The translations under genes were made by a program, and so were the position numbers. A stretch of 58,329 nt of DNA from Thioalkalivibrio sp. ALE31 (GTDB taxonomy: Bacteria; Pseudomonadota; Gammaproteobacteria; Ectothiorhodospirales; Ectothiorhodospiraceae), in assembly GCF_000377405.1 (NCBI RefSeq), contig NZ_KB905029.1:1-58329 (forward strand), in the 5' to 3' direction. Of the stretch, positions 15,991 through 25,676 are shown one piece after another (within the stretch, counting starts at the first letter, position 1; each line of letters starts with the position of its first letter). The notes under the pieces were generated by a model, which saw only the letters and a list, made by a program, of their open reading frames with translations, had not been told where the DNA came from and made no database searches.

Positions 15991-16775
15991 GGTCCGTTTC
16001 CTGATTCTTCGCGCTCGCCCTCCTCGCGGAAGGCGTCGGCGCCGGCGTTGAAGGTGCGGTAGAAGCGCACGCGGGTGGCGCGCTCCATGCCGAGGGCCTC
16101 CAGCTGCCCGGACAGGCCGGGCGCGTTGGGCGTCTCCTTGGGGCCGAAGCAGCCGTAGCAGCCGCGGTGGCAGCCGGGGCACAGCGCGCCGCAGCCGGCG
16201 TGGGTGACCGGGCCGAGGCAGGGCGTGCCGTGGGCGACCATCACGCAGACCTGCCCCGCCCGCTTGCACTCCTCGCAGACGCTGGCGCTGGAGACCTGCG
16301 GGCGGCGGCCGTAGAGGAAGGCGCTGATGACCTCCAGCAGCTGGTACTTGTCGATCGGGCAGCCGCGCAGCTCGAAGTCCACCGGCACGTGCTGGCTGAT
16401 CGCATCCGAGGTGGCCAGGGTCGAGATGTACTCCGGGTGGGCGTAGACCTGGCGGGTAAACTCTTCGACGTCGGCAAAGTTGCGCAGGGCCTGGATGCCG
16501 CCGGCGGTGGCGCAGGCGCCGATGGTCACCAGGAACTTCGACGCGCGGCGGATCTCGCGGATCTCTTCGGCCGCCTCCGGCGTAGTGATCGAGCCCTCCA
16601 CCAGCGTCAGGTCCCAGGGCCCATCAATGCGGGTGCGGGTGGCCTCGGGGAAGTGCGCGATCTGCACCCGGTCGGTCACCGCCAGCAGCTCGTCCTCGCA
16701 GTCGAGCAGGCTGAGCTGGCAGCCGTCGCAGGAGGCGAACTTGAATACGGCAAGGGTCGGACGTTCGGCACTCAT
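15987..16775 (-). CDS. hydD: [NiFe] hydrogenase small (delta) subunit
   Basis: This 262-residue subunit carries the iron-sulfur chain to the active site. The proximal-cluster cysteines begin in [14 protein letters not shown] (Cys16, Cys19), followed by IGACATAGG and LRGCPID. A C-terminal cysteine-rich stretch ([12 protein letters not shown], then [18 protein letters not shown]) supplies further cluster ligands. There is no Tat signal, so the enzyme is cytoplasmic, as expected of group 3b. ATG 16775 is chosen because it fits the family N-terminus and overlaps the gamma-subunit stop by 4 bases. Confidence 0.93.
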   Translation of the reverse strand: MSAERPTLAVFKFASCDGCQLSLLDCEDELLAVTDRVQIAHFPEATRTRIDGPWDLTLVEGSITTPEAAEEIREIRRASKFLVTIGACATAGGIQALRNFADVEEFTRQVYAHPEYISTLATSDAISQHVPVDFELRGCPIDKYQLLEVISAFLYGRRPQVSSASVCEECKRAGQVCVMVAHGTPCLGPVTHAGCGALCPGCHRGCYGCFGPKETPNAPGLSGQLEALGMERATRVRFYRTFNAGADAFREEGEREESGNGP

Positions 16776-17632
16776 AGTTCGCGTATCCGAAAGGCCGGCT
16801 CCATCACCGGGTAGGGGAACACGGGGCCGTCGCGGCAGACGAAGTGCGCCCCGATCTGGCAGTGCCCGCAAAAGCCCACCGCGCAGCGCATATTGCGCTC
16901 CATGGAGACAAAGATGTCTTCCGGCTTGACGCCGCGTCGCTCCAGCGAGGAGGCCGCGAAGCGCATCATCACCTCCGGGCCGCAGACCATCGCCAGCGTG
17001 TTGCGCCGGTCGAAGCCGCCGCGGTCGATCAGCTGCGTGACCACGCCGACATCGCCACGCCAGGCCGCGGTGCCGCGATCCACCGTCACGCGCAGGTCGA
17101 GGTCGTCGCGCGCGGCCCAGGCATCCAGCTCGTCGCGGAAGATCATGTCCCCCGGGGCGCGCGCGCCGTAGCAGACCACCACCCGGCCGAAGTCCGCGCG
17201 CCGTTCGAGCGCCGCATGGATCACCGGACGCAGCGGGGCCAGGCCGATGCCGCCGGCGACCAGCACCAGGTCGCGGCCGCGCGCCTGTTCCAGCGGCCAG
17301 GCCGTGCCGAACGGGCCGCGCAGGCCCACGACCGCGCCGGCCTCGAGGTCCTGCATCGCCCGGGTCACGCTGCCCACCGCGCGGATGGTATGCACGATCC
17401 CGCCGTCGTCCGTGATCGCGGAGACCGAGATCGGCACCTCGCCCACGCCGAACAGGTAGAGCATGTTGAACTGCCCGGGCGCCGGCAGGGTGCCGGGCTC
17501 CACCCCGGGCGCTGGGCGCAGCTCCCAGCTGAAGACCTCGTTGCTGGCCACGTCGCGGTGCACCGAGTAGATGCGCCAGGGCTGGGGGGCCATCACCTGG
17601 TCCGGCAGGGTCGCGGCCGCGTCAGTGGCCAT
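16772..17632 (-). CDS. hydG: Hydrogenase gamma subunit, FAD/NAD(P)-binding reductase with [2Fe-2S]
   Basis: The 286-residue protein belongs to the ferredoxin-NADP reductase/dihydroorotate dehydrogenase electron-transfer family. An N-terminal flavin barrel ([27 protein letters not shown]) is followed by a nucleotide-binding domain ([14 protein letters not shown], then [10 protein letters not shown]). A C-terminal cysteine set ([20 protein letters not shown]) binds a [2Fe-2S] cluster. It passes electrons between the hydrogenase iron-sulfur chain and NAD(P)H. The name follows the archaeal HydBGDA scheme and is unrelated to radical-SAM HydG. It overlaps its neighbours on both sides. Confidence 0.92.
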   Translation of the reverse strand: MATDAAATLPDQVMAPQPWRIYSVHRDVASNEVFSWELRPAPGVEPGTLPAPGQFNMLYLFGVGEVPISVSAITDDGGIVHTIRAVGSVTRAMQDLEAGAVVGLRGPFGTAWPLEQARGRDLVLVAGGIGLAPLRPVIHAALERRADFGRVVVCYGARAPGDMIFRDELDAWAARDDLDLRVTVDRGTAAWRGDVGVVTQLIDRGGFDRRNTLAMVCGPEVMMRFAASSLERRGVKPEDIFVSMERNMRCAVGFCGHCQIGAHFVCRDGPVFPYPVMEPAFRIREL

Positions 17633-18095
17633 GCTCGGACCCTCCGTGGCTGTAGATATCCAGCGCCTGCAGCCGCGCGGCCTGCAGGCGCTGGACGATC
17701 AGTGCGGCGAAGTGTTTCATCAGGGTATAGCCAAGCGCCGGGTCGGCCTCCATTCGCTCGCGCAGCACGCCGGCGTCGAAGCGCAGGGTGTGCAAGTCGG
17801 TGGTCGCGCGCGCGTCGTAGCTCGCGCGGTACGGCGGCAGCAGCCAGGACCAGCCGAGGATGTCACCGGGGCCCAGGGTCATAAAGGGCACATTGCCCTC
17901 GCGCACGCGGCCTTCCAGCGCCACTTGGCCCTCGCGGATCAGCCAGAAGGTCTCGGTGGGTTCGTGGTCGCGCATCAGCCGAGCGCCGGATTCGTAGCTG
18001 CGCTCGGCCGCACAGGCCGCCAGCAGGCGCAGGTGCTTCGGGTCGAAGTCCTCGAAGAACGGCTGCTGTTCGAGGATGGCCAGCAGTTCCTTCAT
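17622..18095 (-). CDS. Cyclic-nucleotide-binding-fold protein within the hydrogenase operon
   Basis: The 157-residue protein is a single CRP/FNR-type sensor barrel without a DNA-binding domain. [11 protein letters not shown] and [21 protein letters not shown] correspond to the core and to the phosphate-binding cassette. The glutamate usual in that cassette for cAMP binding is replaced by the sequence DILGWSW, while an arginine is kept, so the ligand is uncertain. The gene overlaps hydB by 4 bases and hydG by 11 bases, so it is made together with the enzyme. It may be an accessory or regulatory subunit. Confidence 0.85.
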   Translation of the reverse strand: MKELLAILEQQPFFEDFDPKHLRLLAACAAERSYESGARLMRDHEPTETFWLIREGQVALEGRVREGNVPFMTLGPGDILGWSWLLPPYRASYDARATTDLHTLRFDAGVLRERMEADPALGYTLMKHFAALIVQRLQAARLQALDIYSHGGSEHGH

Positions 18096-19204
18096 CGCTG
18101 CCCCTCCGCATCACGGCGCACGGCGGTCACCTCCTCGGTGATGTCGATTCCCACCGGGCACCAGGTGATGCAGCGTCCACAGCCGACACAGCCGGAGGTG
18201 TCGAACTGATCGTGCCAGGTGGCCAGCTTGTGGGTGATCCACTGGCGATAGCGCGCGGCGACCGAATCGCGGTGGGCGCCACCGACCAGGTGCGAGTGCT
18301 CCTGGTTGAAGCAGGAATCCCAGCGCCGCACGCGCTCGGTGCGCTGACCTTCCAGATCGGGCACCTCCTCGACCTGGGAACAGAAACAGGTGGGACAGAC
18401 CAGGGTGCAGTTGGAGCAGGACAGGCAGCGCTCGGCCGTCTCTTCCCAGCGCGGGTGCTCGAAGGCCCGGTTCAGCACCTCGCGGGCGTCCGCCGGCATC
18501 TGTCGGCCCATCTTTTCCGGCGCCTCGGCCCAGACGCGTTCGGCGGCGGCGTGCTCGGCGTCCGTGGCCGGGCGCGGCTCCAGCCGGTCGAGCACCGCGC
18601 GCCCGGCCTCGCTCCCCGCCTCGGCGACCAGGAAATGCTGCGTGGCGTCGACCACCTCGGTCAGGGCCAGATCGAAGCCCTCCCGCGCACGGGGCCCAGT
18701 GTCCATCGAGGCACAGAAGCAGGTGCCGCCGGGCTCCGCGCAGTGGGCCGCGACCATGAACACATCCTGGCGCCGCGCCGCATAGCCGCGATCCTGCACC
18801 GCCTGGCCGAGGAACACCCGGTCCTGCACGGCGATCGCCGCCAGCTCGCAGGCGCGCATGCCGATGAACGCGCGCCGGGGCGGTGCCGGCTCGCCCGGCT
18901 CGGTCACGAAGCTGCCGTCCGGCTGGCGGGTCAGCCGGAACAGGGTCTCCTGCGGGGGGAACAGGTACTTCTTCCAGGAGTGCGGCCCGACCACGTAGCC
19001 GAACAGGGCCGCGTCGTCACGCTCGCGCAGGCGGTAGTGGCCGGGGGCGTGCTCGTCCCCCCAGCCCACCGGCAGGTCATCCAGACCTTGCACGCGATCG
19101 TAGACGATCGCGCCGTCGCGCCGTGTCGGACCCACCACCTCGTAGCCATCACCGGCCAGCAGGCGGATCAGCGTATCCACGGCTTGTGGGGCGATCACAT
19201 GCAT
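18092..19204 (-). CDS. hydB: Hydrogenase beta subunit, 4Fe-4S ferredoxin-type electron transfer protein
   Basis: This 370-residue subunit is first in the operon. Two [4Fe-4S] motifs lie near the C-terminus ([16 protein letters not shown] and [12 protein letters not shown]). A further cysteine pair is in [14 protein letters not shown]. It matches the beta chain of archaeal and bacterial sulfhydrogenases and 4Fe-4S dicluster proteins of the anaerobic sulfite reductase A type. It would relay electrons to the gamma subunit. The ATG at 19204 has a GGGAG site seven bases upstream; a longer open frame continues to 19882 but runs antisense to ldhA. Confidence 0.9.
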   Translation of the reverse strand: MHVIAPQAVDTLIRLLAGDGYEVVGPTRRDGAIVYDRVQGLDDLPVGWGDEHAPGHYRLRERDDAALFGYVVGPHSWKKYLFPPQETLFRLTRQPDGSFVTEPGEPAPPRRAFIGMRACELAAIAVQDRVFLGQAVQDRGYAARRQDVFMVAAHCAEPGGTCFCASMDTGPRAREGFDLALTEVVDATQHFLVAEAGSEAGRAVLDRLEPRPATDAEHAAAERVWAEAPEKMGRQMPADAREVLNRAFEHPRWEETAERCLSCSNCTLVCPTCFCSQVEEVPDLEGQRTERVRRWDSCFNQEHSHLVGGAHRDSVAARYRQWITHKLATWHDQFDTSGCVGCGRCITWCPVGIDITEEVTAVRRDAEGQR

Positions 19205-19354
19205 AGGTTGCTCCCGGACGCCCGCCGCAGGCAGCGCCGAAATCGATGCGTGCGGGTCAAAACATAGTGCGCCAATCACGGGGCACGATCCACCCGGGCG
19301 GTAACCTTTCCCGGTTATGCTGGAGTTTGGCCCAACCACTGTCCGGGGGATGCG

Positions 19355-20350
19355 ATGAAGGTCGCCGTCTTCAGTACCCAGCAGCATGATCGCGAGCACC
19401 TGATACCGGCTCTGGTGGCCGCCGAATTGGTGCCGGTGGTGTACGCCGAGCGCCTGACTGCGGAGACGGTGCACCTGGCCCGGGGTGCGGATGCGGTCTG
19501 CGTATTCACCAACGACGACCTGCACCGCCGGGTGATTGACGGGCTGGCGGATCAGGGCATCCACGTGATCGCGCTGCGCTGCTCCGGGTACGACAATCTG
19601 GATGTGGCGCGGGCCCGCGAGCGCGGCGTGCGCGTGGGGCGGGTTCCGGCCTACTCCCCGAACGCGATCGCGGAGCATGCCGTCGCCCTGTTGATGACGC
19701 TGAACCGCCGGGTGCACCGGGCCTGGGAGCGGACCCGACGCGGCGATTTCCGGCTCGATCACCTGACGGGCTTCGATCTGGTGGGGCGTACAGTGGGGGT
19801 GGTGGGCACCGGGCGCATCGGCCAGGCCTTCGCCCGGATCATGCTCGGCTTTGGCTGCCGCGTGCTTGCGCACGACCCGCACCCTAACGCCGAGCTGCAG
19901 GCCGCGGGGGTGGAGTATCGGGACCTGGACACGCTACTGGTCAAGTCCTCGGTGGTGAGCCTGAGCTGCCCGATGACGCCGGAGAACCGGCACATGATCA
20001 ATGCCGACACCCTGGCGCGAATGCCGCGAGGGGCCTTTCTGATCAATACGGCGCGCGGGGCGCTGGTGGATACCGATGCCGCCGAGGTCGCACTGGACTC
20101 GGGTCAGCTGGGCGGATTCGCACTGGATGTCTACGAGGCCGAGGCGGGGCTGTTCTTCCACGACTGGTCGCTGGCCGGTCTTCCGGACCGGCGCCTGGCG
20201 CGGCTAATGCAGCGCGACGATGTGCTGGTCACCGGCCACCAGGCCTTCCTGACCCACGAGGCGCTGACCAACATCGCCGACACCACCGTCGCCAACCTGA
20301 CCACCCTGCACCAGGACCCGGACGCGCAACCCGAAGGCCGCGTCGTCTGA
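19355..20350 (+). CDS. ldhA: D-lactate dehydrogenase (D-2-hydroxyacid dehydrogenase family)
   Basis: The 331-residue protein reduces pyruvate to D-lactate with NADH. The Rossmann motif VGTGRIGQAF lies near 149-158. Catalytic residues are in INTARGALVD (Arg), DVYEAEAGLFFHDWS (Glu) and VTGHQAFLT (His). The string EAGLFFHDWS is typical of fermentative LdhA, which separates it from glycerate or formate dehydrogenase relatives. The gene is divergent from the hydrogenase operon across a 150-base gap, so shared control is possible. Both would act on excess reductant during anaerobic sugar breakdown. Confidence 0.92.
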   Translation: MKVAVFSTQQHDREHLIPALVAAELVPVVYAERLTAETVHLARGADAVCVFTNDDLHRRVIDGLADQGIHVIALRCSGYDNLDVARARERGVRVGRVPAYSPNAIAEHAVALLMTLNRRVHRAWERTRRGDFRLDHLTGFDLVGRTVGVVGTGRIGQAFARIMLGFGCRVLAHDPHPNAELQAAGVEYRDLDTLLVKSSVVSLSCPMTPENRHMINADTLARMPRGAFLINTARGALVDTDAAEVALDSGQLGGFALDVYEAEAGLFFHDWSLAGLPDRRLARLMQRDDVLVTGHQAFLTHEALTNIADTTVANLTTLHQDPDAQPEGRVV

Positions 20351-20365
20351 GGCATCTCCCCGCGA

Positions 20366-21727
20366 TCAGAACGCGAGCTGGAAGCCCGCCCCCAGCCCCG
20401 CACAAACGAGGATCAGCGGGATGATCCCGACGCGAAAGCGGGCCAGGGCGATGAAGGCGGCGATGCCCAGCAGGGCGGAGAACCATTCGAAGGCGCCGTC
20501 AAAGCCGTCGGGCCACAGCACGTGCCAGGTGAAGAAGACCGCGAGGTTCACGATCACCCCGACCACCGCGGCGGTGATGCCGGTCAGCGGCCCCGTGAAG
20601 TGCAGATCCCCGCGCGTGCGTTCGACCAGCGGCGCACCGACCAGGATGAACAGGAATGATGGCAGGAAGGTAAAGAAGGTTGCGACCAGCGCACCCAGCA
20701 CGGCCGCCAGAAAGACCTGATCCGGACCCAGGAAGGCCTGGGTCCAGCCGCCAATGAAGCCCACGAACGTGACCACCATGATCAGCGGCCCTGGTGTGGC
20801 CTCCCCCAGTGCGATCCCGTCGATCATCTGCGCGGGACTCAGCCACCCATAGGTCTCCACCCCACCCTGGTAGACATAGGGCAGGACCGCGTAGGCCCCG
20901 CCGAAGGTCACGAGCGCCGTTTGGGTAAAGAATTGCCCCATGCGGGTCAGCGTGGCGTCCCAGCCGAACAGCGCGAGCAGGGCCCCGAACACGGCGGCCC
21001 ACAGCCCCAGACCCACCACCAGAAAGCGAATCACCCGCGACCAGCGAAACTGCATCCAGGGGGCGGGTGGCGTGTCGTCATCCACCACCGCCGGGCCCCG
21101 CGACTCAACACTGCCGGCCCCGTGAGATTCGCCGTTCTGGAAGCGTTCTGGCCAGACGCGGCTGCCCAGCCAGCCGAGGATCCCCGCCGTGATGATGATG
21201 TACGGGAACGGGACGTTGAGGGCGAAGATGGCCAGGAAGGCCGCGATGGCCATTAGCCACAGCAGGCCGTTATTGAGCACCCGTCCGCCGATACGCCAGC
21301 CGGCGTAGACAATGATCGCGACCACGGCCGGCTTGATGCCGTAGAACACCGCCTCCACCGCCGGCACATCGCCAAAGGCCAGGTAGACCCATGAAAGCCC
21401 GGCGATCAGGAATAGCGAAGGCAGGATGAACAGCAGTCCGGCCATCAAGCCGCCCAAGGTCCCGTGCAACAGCCAGCCGAGATAGGTCGCCAGCTGCTGT
21501 GCCTCGGGACCCGGCAGGACCATGGCGTAGTTCAGCGCGTGCAGAAAACGCTTCTCCGAGACCCAGCGCCGCCGCTCGACCAGATCCTCGTGCATCATCC
21601 CGATCTGCCCGGCGGCGCCACCGAACGAAATGAAACCGAGTTTCAGCCAGTAGCGAAAGGCCTCGCCCCGGCCCGGTGCAGGCGGCGGTCCGGGCTGGAC
21701 GTCTTGCCGGCTACGATAGTCGGTCAT
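20366..21727 (-). CDS. chrA: Chromate transporter, ChrA family, two CHR domains
   Basis: The 453-residue membrane protein has two homologous halves. The first holds FGGAAGQIGMMHEDL and LPGPEAQQLATYLGW; the second holds FGGAYAVLPYVYQG and ATPGPLIMVVTFVGF. The repeated FGG and PGP motifs define ChrA long-chain exporters, which remove chromate and may exchange it for sulfate or related anions. About ten to twelve hydrophobic segments are visible. A charged linker (about 200-225) joins the halves. It is convergent with ldhA and sits downstream of fbp, behind that gene's terminator. Confidence 0.92.
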   Translation of the reverse strand: MTDYRSRQDVQPGPPPAPGRGEAFRYWLKLGFISFGGAAGQIGMMHEDLVERRRWVSEKRFLHALNYAMVLPGPEAQQLATYLGWLLHGTLGGLMAGLLFILPSLFLIAGLSWVYLAFGDVPAVEAVFYGIKPAVVAIIVYAGWRIGGRVLNNGLLWLMAIAAFLAIFALNVPFPYIIITAGILGWLGSRVWPERFQNGESHGAGSVESRGPAVVDDDTPPAPWMQFRWSRVIRFLVVGLGLWAAVFGALLALFGWDATLTRMGQFFTQTALVTFGGAYAVLPYVYQGGVETYGWLSPAQMIDGIALGEATPGPLIMVVTFVGFIGGWTQAFLGPDQVFLAAVLGALVATFFTFLPSFLFILVGAPLVERTRGDLHFTGPLTGITAAVVGVIVNLAVFFTWHVLWPDGFDGAFEWFSALLGIAAFIALARFRVGIIPLILVCAGLGAGFQLAF

Positions 21728-21744
21728 GGTCGATTGCCTTCATC

Positions 21745-21776
21745 AAAAAGGCCCGGCGCCTTGCGGGGCCGGGCCT
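21745..21776 (-). terminator. Rho-independent terminator of fbp
   Basis: On the minus strand a 9-bp GC stem (arms 21749-21757 and 21768-21776) is followed by five U residues, 22 bases after the fbp stop codon. Confidence 0.85.
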
Positions 21777-21798
21777 CGGACTGTAAAGGGCGTAGGGA

Positions 21799-22812
21799 TC
21801 AGCCCTCGTTGTGGTAACTGGTGATGCGCTCCACTTCGTTCTTCGCGCCCAGGACCACCGGTACGCGCTGGTGGATGCCCTCGGGGCTGATGTCCATGAT
21901 GCGCTCGCGGCCGGTGGTGGCGGCACCGCCGGCCTGCTCGATGATGAAGCTCATCGGATTGGCCTCGTACATCAGGCGCAGCTTGCCGGCCGTGCCCTTG
22001 GCTTGCATCTTCGTGTCCATCGGGTACAGGAACACCCCGCCACGCGACAGGATGCGATGCACCTCGGCCACCATGGAGGCCACCCAGCGCATGTTGAAGT
22101 CCTTGCCGCGGGCGCCTTCCTTGCCGGCCAGGCATTCGTCGATGTAGCGCTTGACCGGGGCCTCCCAGAAGCGGCTGTTGGACATGTTGATCGCGAACTC
22201 CTGGGTGTCTTCCGGGATCTGCACGCTGTCCTTGGTCAGCAGGAATTCGCCGAAGTCCTTGTCCAGGGTGAACATCTTCACGCCCTGGCCGGTGGTCATC
22301 ACCATCATGGTGGACGGGCCGTACAGGCAGTAGCCGGCGGCGACCTGCTTGGTGCCCGGCTGCAGGAAGTCCTCGGTCTTGGGATCGGTGACGCCCTCCG
22401 GGGCCTTCAGGATGGAGAAGATCGTGCCGACCGAAACGTTCACATCGATGTTCGAGGAACCGTCCAGCGGATCGAACAGCACCAGGTAGTGGCCGCGCGG
22501 CTCGTTGGCCGGCATCTCGCAGATCTCGTCCATCTCCTCGGAGGCCAGGCCGGCGGCGTGGCCGTTGTGGCTCAGGCTCTCGATGAACACCTCGTTGGTG
22601 ATGATGTCGAGCTTCTTCTGCGTCTCGCCCTGCACGTTCTCGGAGCCGGCGGAGCCGAGCACGCCGACCAGATCACCCTTGTCGACGAGGTCGGAGATCT
22701 TCTTGCACGCCACGGAGATGTCGTTCAGCAGACCGGTGAATTCGCCGGTCGCGCCCTGGATGCCGCGCTGGGTTTCGATAATGCAGTTGGTCAGAGTGGT
22801 ACCGATATGCAT
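21799..22812 (-). CDS. fbp: Class I fructose-1,6-bisphosphatase
   Basis: The 337-residue enzyme hydrolyses fructose-1,6-bisphosphate in gluconeogenesis and, in autotrophs, in the Calvin cycle. The metal-binding signature FDPLDGSSN is at 113-121. [12 protein letters not shown] and the C-terminal [19 protein letters not shown] are also class I hallmarks. The start MHIGTTLTN at 22812 has AGGAT upstream; the longer open frame up to 23940 is antisense to pfp. It is divergent from the PPi-type phosphofructokinase gene, so opposite steps of the same node are encoded side by side. Confidence 0.96.
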   Translation of the reverse strand: MHIGTTLTNCIIETQRGIQGATGEFTGLLNDISVACKKISDLVDKGDLVGVLGSAGSENVQGETQKKLDIITNEVFIESLSHNGHAAGLASEEMDEICEMPANEPRGHYLVLFDPLDGSSNIDVNVSVGTIFSILKAPEGVTDPKTEDFLQPGTKQVAAGYCLYGPSTMMVMTTGQGVKMFTLDKDFGEFLLTKDSVQIPEDTQEFAINMSNSRFWEAPVKRYIDECLAGKEGARGKDFNMRWVASMVAEVHRILSRGGVFLYPMDTKMQAKGTAGKLRLMYEANPMSFIIEQAGGAATTGRERIMDISPEGIHQRVPVVLGAKNEVERITSYHNEG

Positions 22813-23031
22813 GATGCAATCCTGATGCTGTTGTGAATCGGGCGACACGGCGCGAAATGGGGCACAGCAGCCCCGTCGCGGGGCGAACGGCCCCGGCGCG
22901 CCGGGTGTCAAAGGCGGCATAGTGTAGCAAAAGCACCCGGAGTGGCCGATCCACGGTACTGATCGTGGCGTGATCGGCCTGGCACTGTGTTTGCTCGGCC
23001 TTCGGGAACCAACAGGAAATGGAGGATTCGC

Positions 23032-24297
23032 ATGCCGCAGAACGCGCTGTACGCCCAGTCGGGCGGAGTCACTGCCGTCATCAACGCCAGCGCCTGGGGG
23101 GTGATCGAGGCGGTGCGCGCCCACCCGGCCCATTTCGGCAAGATCTATGCGGCGCGCGACGGCATCCTGGGTGTGCTGCGCGAAGAGATCATCGACCTCG
23201 ACCAGGAGGACCCGCTGACCCTCGCCGCCCTGCGCCACACGCCGGGCGGTGCGTTCGGTTCCTGCCGCTTCGATCTGGGTGACCCCGACAAGGACCCGCA
23301 ACAATACGAGCGCCTGGTCGAGGTCTTCCGCGCCCATGACATCGGCACCTTCTTCTACAACGGCGGTGGCGGCTCCATGGATACCGCCTTGAAGATCGCA
23401 AAGATGGGCGAGCGCATGGGCTTTCCGATCAAGGCGATCGGCGTGCCGAAGACGATCGACAACGACCTTGCCGTGACCGACTCCAGCCCGGGGTTCGGCT
23501 CGGCCGCCAAGTTCATCGCCACGGCAGTGCGCGAGGCCAGCCTGGACGTCGAGTCCATGCACACCAGTTCCACCAAGGTGTTCGTGATGGAGGTGATGGG
23601 TCGGCATGCCGGCTGGCTGGCGGCCGCCGCGGCGCTGGCGCAGGAGTTCGACGGTCAGCCGCCGATGCTGATCCTGTTCGCCGAGGTCCCGTTCGACCAG
23701 GACGACTTCCTCGACCACCTGAACCGGACCATCGAGCGCCACGGCTACTGCGTGGTGGTCGTCTCCGAGGGCATCAAGAACCCGGACGGGGAGTTGTTCT
23801 CGGTCGCGCAGAGTCACGACGTGTACGCATATACCCAGCTCGGCGGTGCCGCCCCGCGCCTGGCCGAACTGATCCGCGAAAAGACCGGCCACAAGCTGCA
23901 CTGGGCCGTGGTGGACTATATCCAGCGCGCCTCGCGCCATATCGCATCGAAGGTGGACGTGGAGCAGGCCTATGCCTGCGGTCGCGCGGCGGTGGAGGGG
24001 GTGGTGGCCGGCGAGGACGCCTTCATGCCGATCATTCGCCGGGACTCCAACCAGCCGTACCGCTGGAGCATCGGCTTTACCCCGCTGGAGACCGTCGCGG
24101 ACATCGAGCAGGGCATGCCGCGCAACTACATCACCCCGGATGGCTACGGCATCACCCAGGCCGCGCGCGACTACCTGCGCCCGCTGATACAGGGCGAGGA
24201 TGCCCCGCCATTCGAACGGGGCCTGCCCTGCTACCCGCGCATCCGCGGCGAGCTGTTGCCAAAACGCTGCCCGCCATTCGACGTGAAGACCGAGTAG
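23032..24297 (+). CDS. pfp: Pyrophosphate-type 6-phosphofructokinase
   Basis: The 421-residue protein phosphorylates fructose-6-phosphate, probably with pyrophosphate and reversibly. The substrate loop PKTIDND (139-145) has Lys140 where ATP enzymes have glycine, the usual mark of PPi use. The phosphoryl-donor loop is GGGGS (111-115), neither the GGDGS of ATP enzymes nor the GGDDS common in PPi enzymes. MGRHAGW and the long C-terminal region fit the 400-residue proteobacterial group. GGAGG lies six bases before the ATG. It is divergent from fbp. Confidence 0.9.
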   Translation: MPQNALYAQSGGVTAVINASAWGVIEAVRAHPAHFGKIYAARDGILGVLREEIIDLDQEDPLTLAALRHTPGGAFGSCRFDLGDPDKDPQQYERLVEVFRAHDIGTFFYNGGGGSMDTALKIAKMGERMGFPIKAIGVPKTIDNDLAVTDSSPGFGSAAKFIATAVREASLDVESMHTSSTKVFVMEVMGRHAGWLAAAAALAQEFDGQPPMLILFAEVPFDQDDFLDHLNRTIERHGYCVVVVSEGIKNPDGELFSVAQSHDVYAYTQLGGAAPRLAELIREKTGHKLHWAVVDYIQRASRHIASKVDVEQAYACGRAAVEGVVAGEDAFMPIIRRDSNQPYRWSIGFTPLETVADIEQGMPRNYITPDGYGITQAARDYLRPLIQGEDAPPFERGLPCYPRIRGELLPKRCPPFDVKTE

Positions 24298-24306
24298 ATA
24301 CGCGGA

Positions 24307-24546
24307 CTACGGACCCGAAGGCCTCCCGGGGGTACAGCAAGCACCGGGGCCCTCCTGCTGGATCGGCGGACAGGGCACGGACCCGTAGGAACAGAAGACG
24401 CAGCAATCCCCCGGCAACGGCCTCAGCAGGGCACCGCAGCCGGTGCACTCATAGAACCACTGGCAGGCATCGGTGGGCATCGTCTCGGTCTTCTGATGGC
24501 CGCACTCCGGGCAGGTCAGGGTCGAGTCGGGGATGATCTCGTTCAT
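24307..24546 (-). CDS. GDCCVxC-domain protein (cysteine form of a selenoprotein family)
   Basis: The 79-residue protein has a rubredoxin-like first pair CPECGHQ (18-24), a second pair CTGCGALL and the signature GDCCVFCSYGSVPCPPIQ near the middle. This is the GDCCVxC family, in which some members carry selenocysteine; here all positions are cysteine. Its function is not established, but many cysteines and occurrence near metal-resistance genes suggest metal or redox work. The start MNEIIPDS at 24546 is the best fit, as the upstream extension is antisense-like. It converges with pfp, 9 bases away. Confidence 0.8.
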   Translation of the reverse strand: MNEIIPDSTLTCPECGHQKTETMPTDACQWFYECTGCGALLRPLPGDCCVFCSYGSVPCPPIQQEGPGACCTPGRPSGP

Positions 24547-24712
24547 ATGCGTTTCAGGTCGGTTTGCGAGGATGGGATGCAAGATCCAGGCGGGCAGGCG
24601 AAAAACCCCGCCGGACAACCGGGATCGGCACAAAACGGGCGGTTCCGGAGTCTACAGCACTGCAAGCCCGCGCAAGACGGGCGCCAACACCGGATACCGG
24701 ATGGAGGAAACG

Positions 24713-25138
24713 ATGTACACGCGAATCCTGAACCGCACGTTTGCCCTGTCGGCCGCCAGCGTCCTGGCCGCCGCATTCCTGGCGCCAGGCCAGGTCGCCG
24801 CGCAGGGCGCCTATTTCGCGCCGGCCGATGGCTCGCCGGACGAGGTCACCTTCGAGTACCGCATGCGCGAATACGGCTGTGCCAACGTGCGCGGCCAATG
24901 GCGGGCGACCAACAACACCGACGACTGGCTGGAGGTGCGCGTCACCAAGACCGCCTACAACTGCCCCGGCGAGTTGGAGGACGATGTCCGCACGACCACC
25001 CGCCTGTGGCGCACCCTCGGTCCGGGCGAGACCCAGGAACGCACGCGTGACAACTCGGTGTGCGGTGGGGCCTGGGCGCGCGGGGTCGAGGTCCTGGAGT
25101 ACGAGATCAACGTGGTTGACGCCCCCGACGAAAGCTGA
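24713..25138 (+). CDS. Secreted protein of unknown function with three cysteines
   Basis: The 141-residue protein starts with a signal peptide (MYTRILNRTFALSAASVLAA, cleaved after VAA or AQG near 31). The mature part is small, acidic and rich in beta-strand patterns, with three cysteines (in YGCAN, YNCPG and SVCGG); two of them could form a disulfide. I do not recognise a family. ATGGAGGAAACG directly before the ATG gives a strong ribosome binding site and fixes the start. A hairpin follows the stop, so it is likely its own unit. Confidence 0.7.
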   Translation: MYTRILNRTFALSAASVLAAAFLAPGQVAAQGAYFAPADGSPDEVTFEYRMREYGCANVRGQWRATNNTDDWLEVRVTKTAYNCPGELEDDVRTTTRLWRTLGPGETQERTRDNSVCGGAWARGVEVLEYEINVVDAPDES

Positions 25139-25149
25139 GGCCTGTGATT

Positions 25150-25176
25150 CCGGCCGCGATTTTTCTTCGCGGCCGG
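25150..25176 (+). terminator. Terminator-like hairpin after the 141-residue secreted protein
   Basis: A 10-bp perfect stem (25150-25159 with 25167-25176) encloses a T-rich 7-base loop, 12 bases after the stop codon. Only TT follows the stem, so termination may be incomplete or factor-assisted. Confidence 0.5.
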
Positions 25177-25246
25177 TTCCCTTGCGCCGTGGGCGCGCTA
25201 CACTCGTAAGCGTTATGCACCCCGTCCCCATTCGAGGAGTCTGTCC

Positions 25247-25669
25247 ATGCGCGTCCCTTCGTTTCGCCAAGTCCTGTCCGCCCCCGCGGCCTTTCTGGTC
25301 GCGCTGACTCTGACCCTGCTGCCCGCCACCCCGGCCTTCGCCGGCGTGGGCATGCTCGATACCGGCAGCATGATCCAGCAGGCCAGCGCCGACGACACCC
25401 GCGCCCAGTTGCTGGAACAGCTCAATGACGCCGATGTTCGTGCCCAGTTGATCGAGATGGGGGTCGACCCCGAACGGGCCGAGCAGCGCGTGGCGCGTCT
25501 GACCGACGAGGAACTCGCCCGCCTGGAAGCGCACATGGAAACCGACCCGGCCGGTGCCGCCAGCGCCCTCGGTGTGGTCGCCATCGTGTTCGTGGTGTTC
25601 GTGATCCTCGATGCGGTCGGCGTGACCGACATCTTCTCGTTCGTGGGTCCGGCGCGCGCCAACCGCTGA
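25247..25669 (+). CDS. PA2779-family membrane-anchored protein
   Basis: The 140-residue protein has a signal peptide ending near AFAG (about residue 33), a helical middle with LLEQLNDADVRAQLIEMGVDPERAEQRVARLTDEEL, where the spacing resembles a short helical bundle, and a C-terminal membrane helix (ALGVVAIVFVVFVILDAVGV). This is the PA2779 family of unknown function. It is nearly always next to a PA2778-type cysteine peptidase, which here begins 7 bases after its stop. The pair probably works together in the periplasm. Confidence 0.8.
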   Translation: MRVPSFRQVLSAPAAFLVALTLTLLPATPAFAGVGMLDTGSMIQQASADDTRAQLLEQLNDADVRAQLIEMGVDPERAEQRVARLTDEELARLEAHMETDPAGAASALGVVAIVFVVFVILDAVGVTDIFSFVGPARANR

Positions 25670-25676
25670 CGCGGTC

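Noticed and set aside
14501-16062. Long frames on both strands over hydA
   Set aside because: hydA has all [NiFe] ligands in one frame; the others have Arg/Pro/His-rich sequence typical of shadows.
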